A stretch of 5,283 nucleotides of DNA. It comes from JAGLSB01 sp023135955. GTDB lineage: Bacteria; Bacteroidota; Bacteroidia; Bacteroidales; GCA-2748055. The position numbers and the translations under genes are program-made. The notes under the pieces were generated by a model, which was given only the letters and a program-made list of their open reading frames with translations, did no database searches and had not been told where the DNA came from. The stretch covers positions 1-5,283 of the forward strand of contig DAOVIO010000230.1 of the NCBI GenBank assembly GCA_030673645.1. Direction: 5' to 3'. Shown here piece after piece: positions 1 through 5,283 of this stretch; positions within the stretch are counted from its first letter, which is position 1, and every line of letters starts with the position of its first letter.

Positions 1-2414
1 AAACACTCAAGCCTACAGAAGTTCAAACGGTAATTGATTTTTCTTTCCGTACTGGCATAAGTACTTCACCAGGGCAACTACCTCAACTGAATAGCGATCA
101 ATACCGAAGCTTTGCCAAAGAAGTATTAATGAGCTCAGGTACTTCTGAAGAGGATTATCCTTCATTATACCCGGGTTTATATGTTACTGAAAATGACGAC
201 AATTCCTTTGTTTATAATAATAATACAAACTGGCAGAATACTATATTCAGAAATTCCAGAATGGAGGATATTTATTTTAGGATTCTTGGTGGTGATGAAA
301 TTGCTAAATATGGACTTTCCATTGGTTATAGGAATAATGAGGGAATAATAGATCAAACAAGTTTCAATAGAATTTCTGTAAGATTTGTTGGAGATTTCAA
401 TATGTTCCAGTGGCTCAAATTCAGTGTTAGCTCTAACCTTTCCAGTAATACATCGAACCTAAAGGAATCGACAATAATCTCACAAACCAGCCCAATATAT
501 ACTGGCTTAGCTAAAAATCCATTAATGGTTCCGTATTCATTTGATGAAGACGGGAATCAGCTTACAGTAGTTGAAGATGTTGATGAGATGGGTGTTAGTA
601 ATCCAATGAGTGTAATTGATGGATTTGAGGCGGTGAACAGAAATTACAGGTTTCTTACAAACTTCAAAATGGTTGGAGATATTTCGCGAAACTTCAAGAT
701 AAACAGTGCAGTTGGAATTAATTTCAATTCAATGATGGAGAACTTATTTATGCCGAACCTTGGAATGGAACTATATGCACGGGATGAAGCTTACAATATT
801 TCGAAATCACTTTCAAACTATTTGTTCTCAATTTCCAATGATAATTTTATTAACTATAAAGCGGAAATAGGTAAGTCACATGCTATAAACACGAATCTGG
901 GCCTAAGATTTAATATCAATAAATATCAACTAGACTGGGGAATAGCTAAAAATTCTTTTGAAAATGATGAATATACAAGCTTGCAAAGTGGAACGTCAAA
1001 TTTGCGCGAGATGGGTGGTGACAACGGGAACTGGAACAGGATGGCATTGTATGGGAATCTAAATTATACCTTCAGAGATAAATATAGTTTAAGCTTAAGT
1101 GCTGCCGGAGAGAACTCAACAAGGATTGGACCAAATGCAGAAAATGTCGTATTTGTTTCAGATATTCCTTTTGGATTATTTTACTCATCAGGGCTTTCAT
1201 GGCGCATCTCAAATGAAGCTTTTCTTTATCAGGTATCATGGATTGATGATCTTAAACTAAGGCTGAGTTACGGCAAAACCGGAAATGATGATATAGGTAA
1301 TTATGATGCTTTTAATTATTTCTATATCCTTCATTATCGAAATACTACAGGAATGGTTCCAGGACCAAAAACGGATGAATCTTTATCTTTTGAAGAATCT
1401 TATCAGGGCAATGTTGGCCTGGATTTTGCCACCTGGGGTAACCGTTTAAGGCTATCTGTAGATCTTTTCAAAAATCGTACTGAAAATCTGCTTGTTAATA
1501 AATTGCAGGAATCATATTTAGGACATACTTACGTTCCTGTCAATAGCGGAGAGATTGAAAATAAGGGCTGGGGAATTGATCTTTCAGGAAGAATAATTCA
1601 GAATAAAGATTTTTCATGGGATGCCGGAATAAATATCTCCCGTTTTACAAATAATGTTATTTCTATAGATAACAACCTCATTCTAAACTCATTTGAAGGG
1701 GGCGAATACATCTCAATGGCAGGAAATAACATGCTTAATTTTTATGGTTATGAATTCAAAGGAGTTTTTAAGAATACTGGAGATGCATTAGTAGCAAATC
1801 TTGTTAATGAAGATGGGCTTCCATTTGGAGCTGGTGATGCTATTTATAGCGACATCTCTGGTTCTGAAGGTATTCCTGATGGGATTATTGACAATTTTGA
1901 TAAGACTTTCATAGGGTCACCAATTCCTGATTTCTTTGGTGGATTTAACAGTCAGATAAAATATGATAAATGGAAACTTGATATAATGGTGCAGGGGGTA
2001 TATGGCAATGAAGTATTTAATTATGTCCGGTTTTTGAATGAAAAGATGACGGATCTATCCAACCAGAGTCAGGCAATTATAAACCGTTGGCAATATGAAG
2101 GCCATGAAACTGATATGCCAAGATCGCTGTGGGGAGACCCTGTAGGGAATTCTGCTTTTTCTTCAAGATGGATTGAAGATGGCTCTTATTTACGACTGAA
2201 AAATATTACTTTATCCTATAAAATACCCGATAAATTTCTTGTATTCAGGAACGCAGAGTTTTATGTATCAGGGATAAACCTTATTACTCTCACGAATTAT
2301 TTGGGTTATGATCCTGAATTTGCATTTTCATACAGTCCTGTAGAATTAGGGATTGATTATGGTTTAATTCCGTTTACAAAGACATTCATGATTGGTGTTA
2401 AATTAGGCTTGTAA
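1..2414 (+). CDS. SusC/RagA-type TonB-dependent outer-membrane transporter, 5'-truncated by window edge
   Basis: C-terminal 803 residues of a SusC-like transporter, an outer-membrane beta-barrel that imports glycans, peptides or other large nutrients with TonB/ExbBD energy. The frame is open from base 3 with no stop, so the ATG at 129 is internal: the 42 codons before it read as family sequence (for example DQYRSFAKEVL). Full-length relatives have about 1000-1100 residues; the missing part should hold the signal peptide, carboxypeptidase-D-like domain, TonB box and plug. Visible signs: many alternating aromatic/polar beta strands; the late-barrel motif GDAIYSD followed by a DG-x-ID segment (about 1833-1900); GSPIPDFFGGF (about 1914-1946); and the C-terminal hallmark SGINLITLTNYLGYDPEF (about 2268-2321). 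The stop is TAA at 2412-2414. A SusD-like gene follows 9 bases later, as expected for a co-transcribed pair forming one complex. The last residue is Leu, not the usual aromatic. Family assignment is firm; the substrate is unknown. Confidence 0.95.
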   Translation, partial: TLKPTEVQTVIDFSFRTGISTSPGQLPQLNSDQYRSFAKEVLMSSGTSEEDYPSLYPGLYVTENDDNSFVYNNNTNWQNTIFRNSRMEDIYFRILGGDEIAKYGLSIGYRNNEGIIDQTSFNRISVRFVGDFNMFQWLKFSVSSNLSSNTSNLKESTIISQTSPIYTGLAKNPLMVPYSFDEDGNQLTVVEDVDEMGVSNPMSVIDGFEAVNRNYRFLTNFKMVGDISRNFKINSAVGINFNSMMENLFMPNLGMELYARDEAYNISKSLSNYLFSISNDNFINYKAEIGKSHAINTNLGLRFNINKYQLDWGIAKNSFENDEYTSLQSGTSNLREMGGDNGNWNRMALYGNLNYTFRDKYSLSLSAAGENSTRIGPNAENVVFVSDIPFGLFYSSGLSWRISNEAFLYQVSWIDDLKLRLSYGKTGNDDIGNYDAFNYFYILHYRNTTGMVPGPKTDESLSFEESYQGNVGLDFATWGNRLRLSVDLFKNRTENLLVNKLQESYLGHTYVPVNSGEIENKGWGIDLSGRIIQNKDFSWDAGINISRFTNNVISIDNNLILNSFEGGEYISMAGNNMLNFYGYEFKGVFKNTGDALVANLVNEDGLPFGAGDAIYSDISGSEGIPDGIIDNFDKTFIGSPIPDFFGGFNSQIKYDKWKLDIMVQGVYGNEVFNYVRFLNEKMTDLSNQSQAIINRWQYEGHETDMPRSLWGDPVGNSAFSSRWIEDGSYLRLKNITLSYKIPDKFLVFRNAEFYVSGINLITLTNYLGYDPEFAFSYSPVELGIDYGLIPFTKTFMIGVKLGL

Positions 2415-2423
2415 TTTTAAAGT

Positions 2424-4304
2424 ATGAAGGAAATAATAATAAAACGAAAAATAAACAAGCTTGTAGCAGGCATTTTGATAATGCTGGCTGCAACCCAGTT
2501 TTCTTGCGAAGAATTCTTTAATCCGGAACAAGCTCTTGTTGTATTGGAAGATGATTTTTATAAAAACTGGAATGAGTACAGGTCAGCCGAAATGGGACTT
2601 TATGCCTTGCAGCAAAATCTTGTTGATCAAATTGTAATTTTAGGCGATTTGAGGGGCGATCTTCTTGAAGTTACACAATATGCCGACAAGGACCTTAATG
2701 AAATATATAATTTTAACATTTCACCCGATAACAAATATGCCAGTCCAAATAATTTCTACAAACTAATAGAAGCTACAAATAATCTTGCAAGAGAACTTGA
2801 ACAACAGCACCCTGAAGTACTGGATAAATCTGAAGCCCTGACAAATTATGATCGTCTGTATGGTGAAGTATTATGTATGCGTGCATGGGCGTACTTTAAT
2901 GCTGTGAAAATTTATGGCGAAGTTCCCTATATATGGCCATCCCTGACTTCCTCAGAGGAGATCACAGAATATTTAAATGCACCCCGGCAATATTATGATA
3001 TTGAAGATATTAATTTCAATATTGACGGATATAATAAAGATACAATTAAAATTGACACACTTATTCTGGACAAAATATATCTTAACATGGGAATGGTAAT
3101 TGACACATTCACTAATCAATTATCTGAAAGAATAAAAGCAGTAGGAGTAATACATAATCTTGAAAATAGCGATCAAACATGGGATGTGACAGTATGGAAT
3201 ATGAATGCCTATAGATCTCTCATGGGGGAAATGCATCTTTTTAATTCAAACCTCTCATCGGCATATGATTATTTTTACCCCATCCTTTATAATTATGAAT
3301 CTGAAACTTCTAATATATTATATGGTCTGGACGATAGGTTTTCCAACAATAAATGGAAATCTATATTTGAAGGAATCGATGTCTATGAACATATTCTGAC
3401 ACTTCAATTCGATAAATCTTTTCAACAACAAAATTCTTTACAAAAGCTATTTTCAGTACAGTCACCGAATCTTTACATGATGAAACCTACTAAAGTGGCA
3501 ATTGATAACTGGGAGACCATATGGTCGGGAAAGAAGCTGATTAAATACTCAACTATACCTGAAAATACCATTATAGATATAGATAATTTTGGATATGGTG
3601 TTCCGGGTGATTTTTATCGTGGCTATGGCGTTTCCTATGCCTATATGAAAGGGGCCGAAATGATGACGGAAAGTGATGTAAGATTAATGTTGTATTATAA
3701 ATCACTTGGAAATAACAGAGACGCCAAAAACCTATTAGAGGGTGCTGTTCCTGTCGTTTATAAATATACTATTGGGAAAGATATATTTGATCATGATGCC
3801 GATTTCATTCTTTACAGGGCATCTAATATTCATCTCTATTGTGCTGAAATATATACTTATTGGATACATGACAAGGGAGTTTATAATACTGATCTTAACA
3901 AAGGGATTAGTATTTTAAACAATGGAGCTTATAAAAGACCAGTAGACTTTAACCAGTTAGGTGTAAGAGGAAGGGTAGGCTTTGGATCTGGCGATGATGC
4001 TGTTTATATAGAAGATTATATATATCAACACGATCCATATACTAATGAGATAGTTGGTTATCTTGACTATACAGCAAACATGGACGCCAAGAAAGCATAT
4101 TTGGAAGATCAGATTATACAGGAAAGAGCACGTGAGCTGGCTTATGAGGGACACCGTTTTTTCGACTTGATAAGAGTAGCGAAAAAGCGTGGTGATAATT
4201 CCTACCTGGCTGATAAGGTTGCAGCAAAATTCTCAGGCGAAAAAGCTGAACAAATCAGGGAGATATTGATGAATGAAGAAAATTGGTATGTTCCAATGGA
4301 TTAG
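2424..4304 (+). CDS. SusD/RagB-family surface lipoprotein, nutrient-binding partner of the SusC-like transporter
   Basis: Complete 626-residue SusD-like protein, an alpha-helical TPR-type lipoprotein that sits as a lid on its SusC barrel and binds substrate at the cell surface. Residues 1-27 form a lipoprotein signal peptide: basic start (KRKINK), hydrophobic core (LVAGILIMLAA), then QFSC with Cys28 as the likely lipidated residue, followed by acidic EE, which fits surface export in this phylum. The helical core includes the family motif around residues 147-168 (GEV-x-RAWAYFNAVKIYGEVP), a TPR-like helix pair near 259-290, and the C-terminal signature at 567-584 (ERARELAYEGHRFFDLIR). It ends in WYVPMD. 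At 626 residues it is longer than the roughly 500-550 of many SusD proteins; extra length appears to lie partly between residues 169 and 252. The start at 2424 is fixed by an in-frame TAA at 2418-2420; no Shine-Dalgarno is seen, only TTTTAAAGT. Probably translated from the same mRNA as the upstream gene. The ligand is unknown. Confidence 0.95.
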   Translation: MKEIIIKRKINKLVAGILIMLAATQFSCEEFFNPEQALVVLEDDFYKNWNEYRSAEMGLYALQQNLVDQIVILGDLRGDLLEVTQYADKDLNEIYNFNISPDNKYASPNNFYKLIEATNNLARELEQQHPEVLDKSEALTNYDRLYGEVLCMRAWAYFNAVKIYGEVPYIWPSLTSSEEITEYLNAPRQYYDIEDINFNIDGYNKDTIKIDTLILDKIYLNMGMVIDTFTNQLSERIKAVGVIHNLENSDQTWDVTVWNMNAYRSLMGEMHLFNSNLSSAYDYFYPILYNYESETSNILYGLDDRFSNNKWKSIFEGIDVYEHILTLQFDKSFQQQNSLQKLFSVQSPNLYMMKPTKVAIDNWETIWSGKKLIKYSTIPENTIIDIDNFGYGVPGDFYRGYGVSYAYMKGAEMMTESDVRLMLYYKSLGNNRDAKNLLEGAVPVVYKYTIGKDIFDHDADFILYRASNIHLYCAEIYTYWIHDKGVYNTDLNKGISILNNGAYKRPVDFNQLGVRGRVGFGSGDDAVYIEDYIYQHDPYTNEIVGYLDYTANMDAKKAYLEDQIIQERARELAYEGHRFFDLIRVAKKRGDNSYLADKVAAKFSGEKAEQIREILMNEENWYVPMD

Positions 4305-4310
4305 CAGACG

Positions 4311-4330
4311 AAAGTAATAAGAACTTTTTT
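4311..4330 (+). terminator. Weak terminator-like hairpin after the SusD-like gene
   Basis: AAAGT at 4311-4315 can pair with ACTTT at 4323-4327 around a 7-base loop, and the T run continues to 4330, starting 6 bases after the stop codon at 4302-4304. The stem is only 5 pairs (a G-T wobble at 4310/4328 could extend it) and has a single G-C pair, so it is much weaker than a typical intrinsic terminator. It may attenuate transcription rather than stop it, or it may be chance in AT-rich DNA. Confidence 0.25.
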
Positions 4331-4360
4331 ATGGGAATGGAAGAAGTTACAGTATTACGC

Positions 4361-4368
4361 TAGTTTTG
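4361..4368 (+). promoter_or_regulatory. Possible -7 promoter element (TAnnTTTG) upstream of the symporter gene
   Basis: TAGTTTTG matches the Bacteroidota primary sigma factor -7 consensus TAnnTTTG exactly. No TTTG-type -33 element is present at the expected distance of about 19-21 bases upstream; the sequence there is GGAATGGA-like. If used, transcription would start near 4375 and give a leader of roughly 178 bases before the ATG at 4553, with the GC-rich hairpin at 4382-4407 close to its 5' end. An eight-base match with two free positions can occur by chance, so this is tentative. Confidence 0.25.
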
Positions 4369-4381
4369 ATGATATCGGATC

Positions 4382-4407
4382 GTGCCGGGTGTTAGCTTGT
4401 CAGGCAC
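4382..4407. repeat. GC-rich inverted repeat (GTGCC / GGCAC)
   Basis: GTGCC at 4382-4386 is the exact reverse complement of GGCAC at 4403-4407, separated by 16 bases that can form one further G-C pair (4388/4401) and several G-T wobbles. It is the only GC-rich patch in an otherwise very AT-rich spacer. No T run follows it, so it is not a standard intrinsic terminator. It could be a transcript-end or 5'-leader stem-loop, or half-sites for a regulator; the sequence alone does not decide. Confidence 0.35.
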
Positions 4408-4409
4408 TA

Positions 4410-4419
4410 TACAATTGTA
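4410..4419. repeat. Perfect 10-base palindrome TACAATTGTA
   Basis: TACAATTGTA reads the same on both strands and begins 2 bases after the GC-rich inverted repeat. The symmetry does not extend further outward (A4409/A4420 mismatch). Dimeric regulators can bind such sites, but short AT-rich palindromes are common by chance and I see no second copy in the spacer. Confidence 0.25.
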
Positions 4420-4552
4420 ATATTAAATAATAAAGTGTTAAATTGCTGAATAATTAAATATCAACTTACGAAAATATTGATATTGAATTAGGGAAAAATT
4501 AATACAATATTCAACAAGAATAGAATTAATTTAGAAACTAAAAATCAGCAAA

Positions 4553-5283
4553 ATGTTAAACACTATTGATTATTTTTTTATTGCTTTGTATTTTATTGTA
4601 ATTCTTTTTGTTGGTCTTTGGACAGGCCGCAAACAAGATAAGGAAGACTACCTGATTGCCGATCGTAAACTGAAATCCCTTGAAGCAACCAGCACAATTT
4701 TTTCAAGTAGAATTGGAGCCGCAATCCTATTAACATATACTGCTTTAGTATATATATACGGACTTGGTGCCTACTGGTATTTTATTGGTTCTGTATTTGG
4801 CTTGTTTGTCTTTTATTTTTTTGGGAAAAAAGTCAAACAACTAGGTGCGAAAGAAAATTTTTACACCTTATCAGATTTCTTTTTCTATTTAAAGGGAAAG
4901 ACAGCAGGTTATCTTTCTGCAGTTGTTGTTGTTATAATAATGTTTGGCTGGGTAGTTTTGAATTTTACGGCAGGCGCCAAACTGGTTCAGGAGTATACTC
5001 CAATTAGTTATGATATGTCTGTTATCTTGATCGGTGTAATCATTCTGCTTTACCTTCTTGCCGGAGGTTTTAAGGCAGTTGTCAGAACAGATATTATTCA
5101 AACAGGAGGTATTTTTCTACTATTTGTTTTAATGATTTATCTGTTAATGACTACAGAAGTAAAACCGAACCTCGCATTTGCAGGTTTGTTCGAAATCCCT
5201 ACTAGTGAAATTATTAATTTCTTTATTGCCGGCTTTTTTATTCCAATGGCCTCACCTGAATTATGGCAAAGGATTTATGCAAT
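4553..5283 (+). CDS. Sodium:solute symporter (SSS/SLC5 family), N-terminal part, 3'-truncated by window edge
   Basis: The first 243 residues of an inner-membrane secondary transporter that would couple solute uptake to sodium entry; the frame is open to the right edge. Family members have about 450-550 residues, so roughly half is visible. Recognisable features: an N-terminal helix (about 5-23), then the loop GRKQDKEDYLIADRKL (25-40), which matches the SSS pattern of a DYFLAGR-type segment; a broken-helix region around SSRIGAAILLTYTALVY (51-67), the equivalent of the ion/substrate-binding first core helix; AGGFKAVVRTDIIQ (170-183), the classic GG-x-KAV-x-TD-x-Q signature; and PELWQRIYA at the edge. 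About seven hydrophobic helices are visible (near 5-23, 45-70, 73-91, 119-143, 153-172, 183-200, 220-236). The start is the first ATG after an in-frame TAG at 4532-4534; the leader is A-rich without Shine-Dalgarno. It lies 248 bases downstream of the SusD-like gene in the same orientation. SSS proteins carry sugars, sialic acid, proline, pantothenate and others; the substrate here cannot be assigned. Confidence 0.92.
   Translation, partial: MLNTIDYFFIALYFIVILFVGLWTGRKQDKEDYLIADRKLKSLEATSTIFSSRIGAAILLTYTALVYIYGLGAYWYFIGSVFGLFVFYFFGKKVKQLGAKENFYTLSDFFFYLKGKTAGYLSAVVVVIIMFGWVVLNFTAGAKLVQEYTPISYDMSVILIGVIILLYLLAGGFKAVVRTDIIQTGGIFLLFVLMIYLLMTTEVKPNLAFAGLFEIPTSEIINFFIAGFFIPMASPELWQRIYA

Larger units (their letters stand above)
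4305..4552. other. Intergenic region between the SusD-like gene and the symporter gene
   Basis: This 248-base gap is clearly more AT-rich than the flanking genes, especially from 4411 onward. I find no credible coding sequence. The only start followed by an open frame is a 10-codon ATG reading at 4331-4363 ending in TAG, which has no recognisable content. The region holds, in order, a weak terminator-like hairpin (4311-4330), a match to the Bacteroidota -7 promoter element (4361-4368), a GC-rich inverted repeat (4382-4407) and a 10-base palindrome (4410-4419). The last 130 bases are A/T-rich leader with no Shine-Dalgarno. The gap is long for an internal operon spacer, so a separate promoter for the symporter is plausible but not shown. 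Confidence 0.8.

Noticed and set aside
3205..3399. 64-codon open frame on the + strand inside the SusD-like gene
   Set aside because: It lies wholly within the confidently assigned SusD frame, in another frame, with no family resemblance; a shadow.
3957..4154. 65-codon open frame on the - strand opposite the SusD C-terminal region
   Set aside because: It is antisense to the conserved ERARELAYEGHRFFDLIR signature; its hydrophobic appearance comes from complementing AT-rich codons.
4331..4363. 10-codon ATG frame right after the T run in the spacer
   Set aside because: Very short, no ribosome-binding context and no recognisable peptide; could be a chance frame.
4483..4514. Imperfect inverted repeat TTGAAT ... 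ATTCAA in the symporter leader
   Set aside because: Only six A/T-rich pairs with a 20-base spacer; expected by chance in sequence this AT-rich.
4527..4534. TAATTTAG as an alternative -7 promoter element closer to the symporter ATG
   Set aside because: It has one mismatch to TAnnTTTG, no -33 partner, and sits only about 18 bases before the start codon.
4922..4933. Four tandem GTT triplets in the symporter gene
   Set aside because: They encode four Val in a membrane helix; too short and in-frame to suggest a phase-variable tract.
4889..5101. 70-codon open frame on the - strand opposite the symporter gene
   Set aside because: It is antisense to conserved SSS motifs, and its Asn run is just the complement of a GTT repeat.

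Overview
The window looks like chromosomal DNA from a member of the Bacteroidota. The support is a tandem SusC-like/SusD-like outer-membrane pair, an arrangement characteristic of that phylum, together with AT-rich sequence (about 35% G+C by eye) and no Shine-Dalgarno sequence ahead of either visible start codon, which is usual in these bacteria. I cannot place it to a genus.

Layout, all on the + strand: (1) positions 1-2414 hold the C-terminal part of a SusC/RagA-type TonB-dependent transporter. Its reading frame is open to the left edge, so the signal peptide, the N-terminal carboxypeptidase-D-like domain and the plug lie outside the window. (2) After a 9-base gap, 2424-4304 encodes a complete SusD/RagB-type surface lipoprotein of 626 residues, with lipidation Cys28. 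(3) A 248-base very AT-rich intergenic stretch (4305-4552) contains a weak terminator-like hairpin, a GC-rich hairpin, a 10-base palindrome and one exact match to the Bacteroidota -7 promoter element. (4) From 4553 to the right edge runs the first 243 residues of a sodium:solute symporter of the SSS/SLC5 family, cut off by the window end.

Together these suggest a nutrient-uptake locus. The SusD lid captures a ligand at the cell surface, the SusC barrel passes it into the periplasm using TonB energy, and the sodium-coupled symporter may carry the resulting small solute across the inner membrane. No hydrolase, regulator or catabolic enzyme is visible, so the substrate cannot be named. I found no mobile element, CRISPR array, RNA gene or clearly new system. 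The remaining observations are modest: the intergenic structures, the long SusD variant, the non-aromatic SusC terminus and the symporter linkage.
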